64,000 bases of DNA, from contig NZ_JAPPRC010000003.1 of NCBI RefSeq assembly GCF_026672425.1, positions 62,001 to 126,000 on the forward strand, written 5' to 3'. Position 1 is the stretch's first letter. Each line of letters begins with the position of its first letter. Position numbers and translations under genes: made by a program. Below the pieces are notes generated by a model. That model saw only the letters and a program-made list of their open reading frames with translations. It was not told the DNA's origin and made no database searches. Source of the DNA: Pannonibacter sp. SL95 (lineage in GTDB: Bacteria; Pseudomonadota; Alphaproteobacteria; Rhizobiales; Stappiaceae). Shown here one piece after another: positions 1-8,637 of the stretch.

Positions 1-1
1 G

Positions 2-604
2 ATGATGGATGTCATCACCGGCAAGACCCGGCCCGACAGCGGCGAAGTGTTCTTTGGCGGCGCCACGGACCTTACCCGCATGGATGAAGCGGCGATTGCG
101 GAACTCGGCATTGGCCGCAAGTTCCAGAAGCCGACCGTGTTCGAGAGCCATACCGTCTGGGACAATCTGGAGCTGGCGCTGAAAGCGCCGCGCGGGCCGT
201 TCTCGACGTTGTTCCATGTGCTGCGCCCTGCAGAAAGAGCCCGCATCGAGGACTTGCTGGAGCTGATCCGGCTCGGCAGCCGGCGGGACGATCTGGCGGC
301 CAACCTCAGCCACGGCCAGAAGCAATGGCTGGAGATCGGCATGCTGCTGGCGCAGGAACCGCAGCTGCTTCTGGTCGACGAGCCGGCAGCCGGCATGACC
401 GACGCGGAGACTGCCGAGACGGCCGATCTCCTGCGCGACATCAACAAGACCCGCTCGGTCGTGGTGGTGGAACACGACATGACCTTCATCCGCGCGCTGG
501 GCGTCAAGGTGACGGTTCTGCACGAGGGATCGGTGCTGGCCGAGGGCTCGATCGACCACGTGTCGTCGGACGAGCGGGTGGTGGAGGTTTATCTCGGGCG
601 GTGA
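2..604 (+). CDS. urtD: Urea ABC transporter ATP-binding protein UrtD (5' partial)
   Basis: One of the two ATPases that power the high-affinity urea importer UrtABCDE at the cytoplasmic face of the inner membrane. The visible 200 residues begin at MMDVITGKTRPDSG, just after the place where the Walker A loop should lie, so the 5' end is outside the window. The ABC signature appears as LSHGQKQWLEIG near residue 103, Walker B as LLLVDEPAAGM near 122, and the switch histidine in VVVVEHD near 157. SHGQ in place of SGGQ is usual for UrtD and LivG-type ATPases. urtE follows, although an unusually long gap of about 290 bp with a palindromic repeat separates them. Confidence 0.9.
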   Translation: MMDVITGKTRPDSGEVFFGGATDLTRMDEAAIAELGIGRKFQKPTVFESHTVWDNLELALKAPRGPFSTLFHVLRPAERARIEDLLELIRLGSRRDDLAANLSHGQKQWLEIGMLLAQEPQLLLVDEPAAGMTDAETAETADLLRDINKTRSVVVVEHDMTFIRALGVKVTVLHEGSVLAEGSIDHVSSDERVVEVYLGR

Positions 605-630
605 AGCAATAGCCCGCCCGGCTTGTCTGG

Positions 631-790
631 CCGCCCTCTCCCCCCTTGAGGGGGAGATGCCCCCTTCAGGGGGCAGAGGGGGGTGTCAGCCTCTCAGACC
701 ATGAGAGCGGCAGGAACGTGTTTGGGCGCCGCCACCCCCCTCTGTCTGCTGATGCAGACATCTCCCCCTCAAGGGGGGAGAGGAAGCCGC
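631..790. repeat. Palindromic intergenic repeat between urtD and urtE
   Basis: Two arms (about 631-690 and 727-790) are near-perfect inverted copies. They share an exact 24-bp block at 636-659 and, inverted, at 759-782. The core of each arm is itself a small palindrome of C-runs and G-runs around TTGAG. C/G-rich elements of this kind are widespread between genes in Rhizobiales genomes. On RNA the whole unit would fold into a long stem. It probably spaces, stabilises or attenuates the urtD-urtE transcript, but that is inference. Confidence 0.85.
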
Positions 791-892
791 GGCAAGTTGG
801 AAGGCAATGCGCGACGGTTGGTCTGTTTCGGACCTCCCTCCACGGGGGGCGAAAACAGGCGGTGGCGTTTGATGGCGAATTCGGAGCAGACC

Positions 893-1588
893 ATGCTGAG
901 CGTTGAGAAGATTGATCTGCATTACGGGGCCGCGCAGGCGCTGAAGGCGGTGTCGCTGGAGGCGAAGGTGGGCGAAGTGACCTGCGTCATGGGACGCAAC
1001 GGGGTGGGGAAGACGTCGACCTTGCGCGCGATTGCAGGGCAACAAGACATCAGTGCCGGACGCATCCTGTGGAATGGGCAAGACATTTCGAAGCTGGCGC
1101 CGCATCAGCGGGCAAAGCTCGGCATTGCGGTGGTGCCGCAAGGGCGCGAGATATTCCCGCTCCTGAGCGTGAAGGAAAACCTCGAAACCGGTTTTGCACC
1201 TCTGCCCTGGCGCGACCGCAAGCTCCCGGCCGAGATCTTCGAGCTGTTTCCGGTGCTGAAGGCGATGCTGTCGCGTCGCGGCGGCGACCTTTCGGGCGGC
1301 CAGCAGCAGCAGCTCGCCATTGCCCGCGCCCTCGTCACCCGGCCGCGCCTGCTGATCCTTGACGAGCCGACCGAAGGCATCCAGCCGTCGATCATCAAGG
1401 ATATCGGCCGGGCCATCGACTGGTTGCGGCAGCAAGGCACGATGGCCATCGTTCTGGTGGAGCAATACTTCGAATTTGCCCGCGATCTGGCTGACACATT
1501 CGCGGTCATGGACCGCGGCGAGGTGGTCATGGCCGGCGCGCGCGCCGAGCTGGACGAGCAGGAAGTCCGCCGCCACCTGACAGTTTAG
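893..1588 (+). CDS. urtE: Urea ABC transporter ATP-binding protein UrtE
   Basis: Second ATPase of the urea importer, 231 residues, the usual length for UrtE. Walker A is GRNGVGKT at residues 34-41, the signature LSGGQQ at 133-138, and Walker B LLILDEP at 153-159. The text LDEPTEGIQPSII and the VLVEQYFEFA switch region fit UrtE and LivF-type proteins. I chose ATG 893 because GGAG lies at 883-886 with good spacing and because the protein then begins MLSVEKIDLHYG like its family. The frame is open upstream through the palindromic repeat, but that stretch looks non-coding. It is the last urt gene here; an unrelated AsmA gene follows on the same strand. Confidence 0.92.
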   Translation: MLSVEKIDLHYGAAQALKAVSLEAKVGEVTCVMGRNGVGKTSTLRAIAGQQDISAGRILWNGQDISKLAPHQRAKLGIAVVPQGREIFPLLSVKENLETGFAPLPWRDRKLPAEIFELFPVLKAMLSRRGGDLSGGQQQQLAIARALVTRPRLLILDEPTEGIQPSIIKDIGRAIDWLRQQGTMAIVLVEQYFEFARDLADTFAVMDRGEVVMAGARAELDEQEVRRHLTV

Positions 1589-1677
1589 ACGATCCCTGAG
1601 GTCACCGGGCGATCAATGGTCACGCTGTTGACACGCTTTGCCTTAGACTAGCCGCGATTCGATTGCGGAGAGACGGG

Positions 1678-4632
1678 ATGAAGCGCGCGCTGATCGCACT
1701 GGCCGGAACGGGCCTCGTCGTCGGGACGGCTGTGTTCGTTGTGCCCATGTTCCTTCCGCGCGAGGCGATCAAGGCGCGGGTGGTGCAGGAGCTGGAAGCG
1801 GCCACAGGCTGGTACCTCAGGGTCGATGGCGGCGTCGAGGTGTCGCTGTTTCCCGGCCTGCATCTGACTGCGAAGGACGTTGGCCTGTCCGGTGAGGCGG
1901 GCACACGCGGGCTGGAATTTGCCAAGGCGGAGGCGGTGGAGTTCTCGCTCGCCTGGGGCGCGCTGTTTGGCGGCGCGGTTCAGGTGACCGGTGTGCGGCT
2001 CGACGCGCCGCGCCTGCAGCTTGAAATTGCCGCCGACGGCCAGACCAGCTGGGCCCCGCGCCAGCCGATGAAGCGGATCGAAGGCGTCTTCACCCAGTTT
2101 GATGGCGCAACCCCGGCGCCAGACCAGCCAGCGCAGCCGGCCAGCGAGCCGCCTGCCGCCGTCACGGGCGGCGATCAGGGCGCCGTGCGCGAACTCTCCG
2201 GCCTGACCCGTGTCGGTTTCGACGATGTCGAGATCGTACGCGGGCAGATTGCCTATGCTGATGCCCGCAGCGGCAGGGACCTTCTCCTGACCGGCGTGGA
2301 TGCGCGGTTGGCCGTGCCGGATCTCGCCGGTCCGGCCCGCCTGTCCGGAACCGCCACCTGGCAGGGCCTGCCGGTCAAGCTTGAGGCGGAAGCGGATTCT
2401 CCGGTGAAGCTTGCGGGCGGTGCGGCGGCAGCCGTTTCCGCGACCCTGTCATCGGGGGCAACAAGCCTGTCGGCCAAGGGAAGCCTCGGCCTTGCGCCGC
2501 TTGCGCTTGACCTGCGTCTCGACGGCAAGGCGGCTTCGCTTGCGGAGGCACTTGCCCTGACCGGCTCCTCTCCGGCTGAATTGCCGGCGCTGGCCGGGGC
2601 GGTCAGCCTGTCCGGCCGCGTCGCGGCGAGCCCGGCCGAGGTGCTGGTGCACGAGGCGTCCTTCAGCGTTGGCGCGATGACGCTGGCCGGGGCTGCGCAA
2701 GCCGAGCTTGGCGGCAAGGCGCCCCGGATCACTGGCCGTGTGCAGTCGACCGGCGGCACGCTGGCCGACGTCTTGACCCTGACAGGCCGCAGCCTGCCGG
2801 CGGAAGGAGCCTTTGCAACCGATCTGGCCTTCTCGGCCCAGGGCCAGTCGACGCCGGAACTTCTGGCAAGCCTTGCCTTGTCGGGCAGTGTCACGCTGAG
2901 CGATGGCACAGTCTCGGGGCTCGGGCTTGCGGGCCTGGCTGGCGGTGACCCGCAAGCGGACCGCCTCACCGGCCTCAACATGACGGCGAAATTCGACGGG
3001 TTGGACAAGCCGATTGCCGTCACCGGTCAGGTGAAATGGCGCGACGAACCCTTTGCCATTCGCGGCAAGGCGACACCCGCGCCGCTTCTGGCCGGTCTGC
3101 CCGCACCGCTCGAAGTGAAGGCGCAAGGCCAGCGCGTGACGATCGGATTTGACGGGCGCGTCGCCGGAGCCAAGGGGCTCGACGGCGATGTTGTCCTGGA
3201 CACCGCAGACCTGCGCGGCCTGCTGTCCTGGCTCGGGCGCCCCCTGCCGAAGGGCGACGGACTGAAGAACCTGTCGCTGGCCGGGCAGCTGGCAGCGGCA
3301 CCTGATGCGGTCAGCTTCTCGCAGGCGCGCTTCACGCTCGACGGCATCAAGGGAACGGGCGAGGGCAGCCTGCGCCTTTCCGGAACGCCGAAGCTGACGG
3401 CGAAACTCGCGCTGGAGAGCCTACCGCTTGATCCCTATCTTGGCCGCGCGACATCGACGGCGGCCGGTGGCAAGCAGTCGGGCGGCAAGACGCCGAAGAC
3501 CGCAGCACCCGCCGGATGGAGCAACGCTCCGGTCGACTTTGGCGGGCTTGCCGCGCTCGATGCCGACTTGTCATTGACTGCAGGGGCGATCACCTGGGAC
3601 AAGATCAGCATCGGCGAAAGCAAGGTCGCTGTGTTGATCACCAATGGCACGCTCGCCGCCAGTCTGGAGCGCATGGCGCTGTACGGTGGCAGCGGCAAGG
3701 GTAACCTCTCGGTCGAGGGCGGCGCGCGGCAGCCCCGGATCAGCGCAGCGCTGGAGCTTGCCGGGCTGAATGGACGCGACTTCCTGCGCGATGCGGCCGG
3801 GATCTCCTGGCTGCAGGGGCAGGCTGGACTGTCCTTTGATGTGACGACGCAAGGTGGCAGCGAGGCGGAGCTGGTCGGTAACCTTGGCGGCACGGCGCGG
3901 GTTGCGTTTGCCGATGGCGCCATCCTCGGCGTCAACATTCCAAAGATGGTGCGCGGCCTTGCGGTTGAAACCCTGCTGGGCTGGCAGACGGCGAAGGACA
4001 ACCAGACGGACTTTACCAGCCTCAGCGCCTCGTTCTCGCTTCAGAACGGCGTCGCGGTCAGTAGCGATCTGGCGATGAACGGGCCCCTTCTGCAGATGAC
4101 CGGCGGCGGCACGACGGACATGCCGGCGATGACGCTGGACTGGCGCGTGGAACCGCAGATCGTGCCGAGCCTTGAAGGCATCGCACCGCAGCCGCGCAAG
4201 AAGGGCGCGGACAAGGTGATGGGCGGCCTTGGCGTGCCGATTGTCATTCGCGGCCCCTGGTCCCAGCCGCAGATCTATCCGGACATCCAGGGGATCCTGG
4301 AAAACCCAGCTGCTGCCTACAAGCAGCTGGAGGAGGATGGCGGTGGCTTCGTCAAGCTGCTGCGTACCAAGCCGGAAGATGTGCTCAACACGGCTGCTGG
4401 CAAGCTGATCGAACAGGCGACGGGCGGCAAGACACAGATCGACGTGCAGAAGGTGCTCGATGGCGAGGTGAACGACCAGGAAGTGCTGAAGGCCGTCGAG
4501 CAGGGCTTCGGCCTGCCAAGCGGGTTCCTCGGGTCTCTGGGCGTGAAGGGCCTGCAACCCGGTCAGGAAACCCAGGGCGAGGCTGGCCCCGTTGTGATCC
4601 CGGACCAGCCGGCTGCGCCGCCGCCGCCGTAA
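1678..4632 (+). CDS. AsmA-family large envelope protein
   Basis: A 984-residue protein with one N-terminal membrane anchor (about residues 4-25), followed by a long periplasmic region rich in Gly, Ala, Leu and Ser beta-strand repeats typical of AsmA proteins. Family members are bridge-like proteins linked to outer-membrane lipid transport and homeostasis. The C-terminal part (about 620-880) resembles the AsmA C-terminal domain, including LSVEGGARQPRI and ILGVNIPKMVRGL. The tail is Pro/Ala-rich. ATG 1678 has GGAG at 1667-1670; a TTG in frame at 1663 is less likely. It is convergent with phnN, leaving only 17 bp between the stops. The exact paralogue cannot be named from sequence alone. Confidence 0.85.
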   Translation: MKRALIALAGTGLVVGTAVFVVPMFLPREAIKARVVQELEAATGWYLRVDGGVEVSLFPGLHLTAKDVGLSGEAGTRGLEFAKAEAVEFSLAWGALFGGAVQVTGVRLDAPRLQLEIAADGQTSWAPRQPMKRIEGVFTQFDGATPAPDQPAQPASEPPAAVTGGDQGAVRELSGLTRVGFDDVEIVRGQIAYADARSGRDLLLTGVDARLAVPDLAGPARLSGTATWQGLPVKLEAEADSPVKLAGGAAAAVSATLSSGATSLSAKGSLGLAPLALDLRLDGKAASLAEALALTGSSPAELPALAGAVSLSGRVAASPAEVLVHEASFSVGAMTLAGAAQAELGGKAPRITGRVQSTGGTLADVLTLTGRSLPAEGAFATDLAFSAQGQSTPELLASLALSGSVTLSDGTVSGLGLAGLAGGDPQADRLTGLNMTAKFDGLDKPIAVTGQVKWRDEPFAIRGKATPAPLLAGLPAPLEVKAQGQRVTIGFDGRVAGAKGLDGDVVLDTADLRGLLSWLGRPLPKGDGLKNLSLAGQLAAAPDAVSFSQARFTLDGIKGTGEGSLRLSGTPKLTAKLALESLPLDPYLGRATSTAAGGKQSGGKTPKTAAPAGWSNAPVDFGGLAALDADLSLTAGAITWDKISIGESKVAVLITNGTLAASLERMALYGGSGKGNLSVEGGARQPRISAALELAGLNGRDFLRDAAGISWLQGQAGLSFDVTTQGGSEAELVGNLGGTARVAFADGAILGVNIPKMVRGLAVETLLGWQTAKDNQTDFTSLSASFSLQNGVAVSSDLAMNGPLLQMTGGGTTDMPAMTLDWRVEPQIVPSLEGIAPQPRKKGADKVMGGLGVPIVIRGPWSQPQIYPDIQGILENPAAAYKQLEEDGGGFVKLLRTKPEDVLNTAAGKLIEQATGGKTQIDVQKVLDGEVNDQEVLKAVEQGFGLPSGFLGSLGVKGLQPGQETQGEAGPVVIPDQPAAPPPP

Positions 4633-4649
4633 GCGCGGTTGTCGAACCG

Positions 4650-5252
4650 TCAGTCCGGCGCGGAGATGGCGGCCCGCATCAGGGCAAGGCTGTCGGCAAT
4701 GGAGCCGGTGTTGTCGATGCGGATGAGGCCGTCGATCCCTGGCATGTCGAGATCGGCCTGATCAAGACGGGCCTCGATCTGCTCGCGGGTTTCGCGGCCA
4801 CGGGCAGCAAGGCGCTCTGCGAGGATTTCGCGCGGGGCGGTGATCAGCAGCACCCGGACATGGGCGTACTTGGCCTGAGCCAACGGCAGCGCGCGGCGGG
4901 CACCGTTGGCGATGACTGTCAGACCCTGCCGCACGGCCGTATCGACGTTCGGCGGCAGGATGTAGCCGAGACCATGCGCTTCCCAGGCCAGAGCGACCTC
5001 GCCGCAGGCGCAGCGGCGGTCATACTCGGCCCGGTCGATGACGTCGTGGTCCTCCGTTGCCCCGTCAGCGGCGCGGGTGATCTGGCGGCGGGCGAAGACG
5101 AAGCGGGGATCAGCGCTGAGATCGGCCCGCAGCGCGTTCATCAGCGTGTCCTTGCCCGCTCCGCTCGGCCCGACAACCAGAACAAGCCGACCGGGACCGA
5201 CCGGAGCCGTGCGCCCAGTCTCGAGACTGTCCATTGCTGCGATGTCGGTCAT
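4650..5252 (-). CDS. phnN: Ribose 1,5-bisphosphate phosphokinase PhnN
   Basis: Phosphorylates ribose 1,5-bisphosphate with ATP to give PRPP, the last step that returns C-P lyase sugar products to nucleotide metabolism. The 200-residue protein has the guanylate-kinase-like P-loop GPSGAGKDT at residues 28-36, followed by RRQITRAADGATEDHD, a conserved PhnN/Gmk segment. ATG 5252 has GGAG six bases upstream. A longer reading back to 5408 would run into phnM and is rejected. It is the last gene of the phn cluster, 43 bp after phnM, and almost touches the convergent AsmA gene. Confidence 0.92.
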   Translation of the reverse strand: MTDIAAMDSLETGRTAPVGPGRLVLVVGPSGAGKDTLMNALRADLSADPRFVFARRQITRAADGATEDHDVIDRAEYDRRCACGEVALAWEAHGLGYILPPNVDTAVRQGLTVIANGARRALPLAQAKYAHVRVLLITAPREILAERLAARGRETREQIEARLDQADLDMPGIDGLIRIDNTGSIADSLALMRAAISAPD

Positions 5253-5295
5253 GTCCGGCTCCGTCTGGACGTCCGCCTTCCGGCGATTTTCGGCT

Positions 5296-6438
5296 TCAGG
5301 CGACGCGGCGGCCTTCGCGCCAGACACCGCGCACCACCGGCACGGATCCGACCATGCGCACCTGCACCAGATCGGCGCGCCGGCCTTCGACGAGGCGGCC
5401 GCGGTCATGCAGGCCAGCCATTTCCGCCGGGGTCGAGGTGACCATGGCCATGGCCTTGGGCAGCGTCAGGCTGTCGATCTCGTCGGCCAGCTGGAACGCG
5501 GCCTGCAGCAGGGAGGCCGGAACATAGTCCGACGAAAGAATGTCGAGACAGCCGTCTTCCGCCAGGGCCTTGGCCGAAACGTTGCCGGAGTGGGAGCCAC
5601 CGCGCACCACGTTCGGGCCGCCCATCAGCACGCCCATGCCGGCGGCATGGGAGGCGCGGGCCGCTTCCAGGGTGGTCGGGAATTCGGCGATGCGGGTGTT
5701 GAGGCTGATCGCCTCGTCCACATGCGCAACCGTGGCATCGTCATGGCTGGCGATGATCACGCCATGTTCGGCGGCGATGGCAGACAGGAGCTTGCGGTTG
5801 CGCGGAGCGATGTCATCGGCACGGGCGCGGCGCTTCTCGATGAACTCGGCCATCTGCTCGTCGGTGAAGCCCTTCTTGGACTTGTAGTAGAGCTTGTAGG
5901 CGTCGAGGGAGACGAACTGGCGCTGACCGGGGGTATGGTCCATCAGCGAGATCAGCTTGACGAGCGGATCATGGCCGAAGATCTCGAAGCCATCCATCAC
6001 GTCCGGCGCCGACACTTCGCAGCGCAGGTGGATGAAGTGGTCTGCGCGGAGGCGATTTTCTGCCCGGGCGGTCTCGATGGCATCGGCCAGCAGGCGCATG
6101 TCGTCGGCCTTGAGATCCGCGTCCTCATCCATGCCGAGGCGCAGCGCGTCGAACACGGTGGTGATGCCGGCGCAGGCAATCTGCGCGTCATGGGCCTGGA
6201 CGGAGGAAACCGGGTTCCAGCGCACCTTCGGACGCGGGGCGTAATGCACCTCGAGGTGGTCGGTGTGCAGCTCGACCAGCCCGGGGATGAGATAGTCACC
6301 CTCGCAATCATGGCCATGCGAGGCAGCGCCGCTGGCAATGCCGGAAATCAGGCCGGCGCGGATGTCGAGGCTGCCGTCGATCACTTCATCGGGAAGTACG
6401 AGGCGGGCGTTGCGGAAGCTGTGGGTCATTTCGGTCAT
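5296..6438 (-). CDS. phnM: Ribose 1-methylphosphonate 5-triphosphate diphosphatase PhnM
   Basis: Amidohydrolase-superfamily enzyme that removes pyrophosphate from 5-triphospho-ribose 1-phosphonate, producing the substrate for the PhnJ radical reaction. The metal-site motif HTDH lies at residues 58-61, and the downstream HDDAT and SSDYVP segments are typical of PhnM. Length is 380 residues with the ATG at 6438, which has AGGA about ten bases upstream. A GTG at 6462 in the same frame overlaps the stop of the DUF1045 gene and is an alternative start. It is probably translated from one message with the DUF1045 gene and phnN. Confidence 0.93.
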   Translation of the reverse strand: MTEMTHSFRNARLVLPDEVIDGSLDIRAGLISGIASGAASHGHDCEGDYLIPGLVELHTDHLEVHYAPRPKVRWNPVSSVQAHDAQIACAGITTVFDALRLGMDEDADLKADDMRLLADAIETARAENRLRADHFIHLRCEVSAPDVMDGFEIFGHDPLVKLISLMDHTPGQRQFVSLDAYKLYYKSKKGFTDEQMAEFIEKRRARADDIAPRNRKLLSAIAAEHGVIIASHDDATVAHVDEAISLNTRIAEFPTTLEAARASHAAGMGVLMGGPNVVRGGSHSGNVSAKALAEDGCLDILSSDYVPASLLQAAFQLADEIDSLTLPKAMAMVTSTPAEMAGLHDRGRLVEGRRADLVQVRMVGSVPVVRGVWREGRRVA

Positions 6439-6458
6439 GAACGGATCATCCTGAAAAG

Positions 6459-7187
6459 TCACAGAGCCTGGCCAAGGGCCGGCTCAGTCGGCGCAAGGGC
6501 GCCGGTCAATGGCAGCACATCCACCATCTTGAAGGGGGCGTTGCGCTCGGGTTCGCAGAAAAGGCCAAGGCTGGCGATGGCGTGCGGGCGGCGGATGACA
6601 GAGGCGAAATACGTCTCTGCCGCCTGCTGCAGCGCCGCGCGCGCGACGTCGTCATCCAGCTTCACCGACAGCGTCATGTGAAAGCGGAAGTCCTCGAAGA
6701 TGTAAGGATAGCCCCAGGCGGCGAGCAGCTCCTGCTGGCGGGCGTTGAGGCCGGAGGCCATGCGCCGGGCAATGTCGGCCTCGCTGAGGGGAGCGCGGAA
6801 CGGCTCGAAGGCGGTGACGCAGGCGGCGGCAAAGGCGTTCAGCTCGGCGCTTGCCGGCTGCGGCGTCAGGGCGAGGAAGCGGCCGAGAAGGGTCACGTCC
6901 AGCGCCGGGATCTCGAAGACGGCCGCGCGGGCGCAGAAACGGCGGAAGCCGTCGACTAGCTCGGCCTCGCTGATCCCATCCTTCAGCGAGAACGGCGCCT
7001 TCAGCGTAGCGTGGAAGCCGTAGCGGCGTGGATCGGTCGTCAGGCTTGCCACCTCGTCCGCCGTCAGCCCGTCTACCTCCGGCTGCGTCAGCGGGGTGTC
7101 CGTCACGGCATCGCGGCCGAGCCATGTGGCGCCCAAGCGGGTCAGCTCCGCATCGACGGGGGCGGTGTAATAGATGGCGTAACGCAT
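6459..7187 (-). CDS. DUF1045 phosphonate-operon protein, 2H phosphoesterase fold
   Basis: A 242-residue protein of the phosphonate-operon DUF1045 family. Two HxT motifs mark a 2H-phosphoesterase active site: H59-A-T61 (in GFHATLKAP) and H170-M-T172 (in FHMTLSV). Enzymes of this superfamily open or close cyclic phosphodiesters. No phnP gene (the usual phosphoribosyl cyclic phosphodiesterase) is seen in the window, so this protein is a reasonable candidate for that step or a related one; that is inference. It is the first gene after an 85-bp gap that holds a Pho-box-like site, and it leads into phnM and phnN. Confidence 0.88.
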   Translation of the reverse strand: MRYAIYYTAPVDAELTRLGATWLGRDAVTDTPLTQPEVDGLTADEVASLTTDPRRYGFHATLKAPFSLKDGISEAELVDGFRRFCARAAVFEIPALDVTLLGRFLALTPQPASAELNAFAAACVTAFEPFRAPLSEADIARRMASGLNARQQELLAAWGYPYIFEDFRFHMTLSVKLDDDVARAALQQAAETYFASVIRRPHAIASLGLFCEPERNAPFKMVDVLPLTGALAPTEPALGQAL

Positions 7188-7243
7188 GGATGGCTAACTT
7201 TCGGACGACTTCCTGATAATGGCAGAGCGCTTAGAGGGCGAGC

Positions 7244-7261
7244 GTGTCGGTTCGATGACAG
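7244..7261 (-). promoter_or_regulatory. Candidate Pho box before DUF1045-phnM-phnN
   Basis: Read on the minus strand, CTGTCAT (7261-7255) is followed after four bases by CCGACAC (7250-7244). The first half is a perfect match to the Pho box half-site CTGTCAT; the second keeps four of seven bases. A possible -10, TCTAAG, follows eight bases later, and the DUF1045 start lies 57 bp downstream. This suggests a PhoB-dependent internal promoter. The second half is weak, so confidence is limited. Confidence 0.4.
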
Positions 7262-7272
7262 TTTTGCGGCGA

Positions 7273-7908
7273 TCAGCGCTCCGGATCGTAGCTATCGCAA
7301 AAGGCGGCTATGTCCGCCTGTTGAAAATCACTGAGCCGGGAAAAAATCAGCTCATCCGGCCAGTCCCACCAGCGGATGCGGCCAAGCCGTGCCGCGATCC
7401 CGGGTGCGAAGCGGTCACGGATCCGCCGCGCGGGTACACCGCCGACGATGGTGTAGGGCGCCACATCGCGGCTGACGACGGCGCCGGCTGCGATCACGGC
7501 GCCGTCGCCCACGGTCACTCCGGGCAGGAGGATGGCGCCGTGGCCGATCCAGACATCATTGCCGATGAGGACACGGGCGGCGCGGCGGTCGGCGAAGAAG
7601 CCGGCGTCGCGGGTGGCGGCCGGGTCATAGTATTCCGGGCAATAGGTGAATCGGTGCTGCGAAGGCCGGTCCATCGGGTGGTTCGGCGCGCCGATCCGCA
7701 CCGAATTGGCGATGGCTGTGAACTTGCCGATCACCGTATCCGCCGCCTCGCAATATTCGCCCAGATAGCTGAAGTCGCCGATGCTGGAATATTCCAGCCG
7801 GGAGTGGGCCAGCACCTCGCAGTGCCGGCCGATCGTCACCTCGCGCTGGCGCACGGTGGCATGGACCACCGTTTCCGCCAGCTTTGCCTGTGCCTTGACG
7901 CTGTCCAT
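7273..7908 (-). CDS. Phosphonate-cluster hexapeptide-repeat acyltransferase-like protein
   Basis: A 211-residue left-handed beta-helix protein resembling chloramphenicol/xenobiotic acetyltransferases and the phosphonate-metabolism transferase-hexapeptide family. Repeats include [51 protein letters not shown] and the cap motif [13 protein letters not shown]. The likely catalytic His is in [15 protein letters not shown] 7908 has AGGGGAA at good spacing. It sits just after phnL in the same direction. Its substrate is unknown: aminoalkylphosphonate acetylation, as done by the unrelated PhnO, is a natural guess but is inference only. Confidence 0.85.
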   Translation of the reverse strand: MDSVKAQAKLAETVVHATVRQREVTIGRHCEVLAHSRLEYSSIGDFSYLGEYCEAADTVIGKFTAIANSVRIGAPNHPMDRPSQHRFTYCPEYYDPAATRDAGFFADRRAARVLIGNDVWIGHGAILLPGVTVGDGAVIAAGAVVSRDVAPYTIVGGVPARRIRDRFAPGIAARLGRIRWWDWPDELIFSRLSDFQQADIAAFCDSYDPER

Positions 7909-7927
7909 CGCCAGTTCCCCTGTCCGA

Positions 7928-8629
7928 TCAGGCTGCCCGGGCCGAGAAGCCCGAGACGTCGACGACGCGGTCGGCGATGACCTCGCGCACGTCGAGGTCA
8001 TGCAGGATGCCGAGCATGGCGACGCCCTGCTGCTTCTTTTCATTGACGAGGTCGATCACCACCGCGCGGTTGGCGGCGTCCAGCGAGGCCGTCGGCTCGT
8101 CCAGCAGCAGCAGCGGGTAATGGGCAATGAAGCCGCGGGCGATGTTGACGCGCTGCTGTTCGCCGCCGGAGAAGGTGGCGGGCGGCAGGGTCCACAGGGT
8201 TTCCGGCACGTTCAGACGGGCCAGCAGGTCGCGGGCGACCTTGCGGGCGGCGGCCTCGCCGGTTCCTTGGGCGATCAGCGGTTCGGCGACGACGTTCTCG
8301 GCCGACACGCGCGGGATGACGCGCAGGAACTGGCTGACGTAGCCGATGGTCTTCTGCCGCAGGGCAAGCACCTGACGCGGGGCGGCAGTGGCGATGTTGA
8401 CGATCTTCTCGTCTTCGGTGACCAGGATCTGACCGCGTTCGCAGCGGTAGTTGCCGTAGATCATCTTCAGGATCGAGCTCTTGCCGGCGCCGGAGGGGCC
8501 GCCAAGCACGACGCATTCGCCGGCATCCACCGCAAAGCTGACACCAGCCACCACGGGAATGGCCAGACCGCCCTGCAAATGCATGGTGAAGGTCTTGCCG
8601 ACGTCATTGAGACAAAGACGGGTGCGCAT
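7928..8629 (-). CDS. phnL: C-P lyase system ATP-binding protein PhnL
   Basis: An ABC-type ATPase of the C-P lyase pathway that acts with the PhnGHIJ core rather than in transport. Length is 233 residues. Walker A is GPSGAGKS at 44-51, the signature is FSGGEQQRV, and Walker B is [12 protein letters not shown]. The start [17 protein letters not shown] matches the family and has GAGG just upstream. It lies 8 bp after phnK and 19 bp before the hexapeptide transferase gene, within one minus-strand transcription unit. Confidence 0.95.
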   Translation of the reverse strand: MRTRLCLNDVGKTFTMHLQGGLAIPVVAGVSFAVDAGECVVLGGPSGAGKSSILKMIYGNYRCERGQILVTEDEKIVNIATAAPRQVLALRQKTIGYVSQFLRVIPRVSAENVVAEPLIAQGTGEAAARKVARDLLARLNVPETLWTLPPATFSGGEQQRVNIARGFIAHYPLLLLDEPTASLDAANRAVVIDLVNEKKQQGVAMLGILHDLDVREVIADRVVDVSGFSARAA

Positions 8630-8637
8630 GGGAGACC

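Noticed and set aside
5038-6681. 547-codon plus-strand frame across phnN, phnM and the DUF1045 gene
   Set aside because: The three minus-strand genes are clear members of phosphonate families; the plus frame is a shadow.
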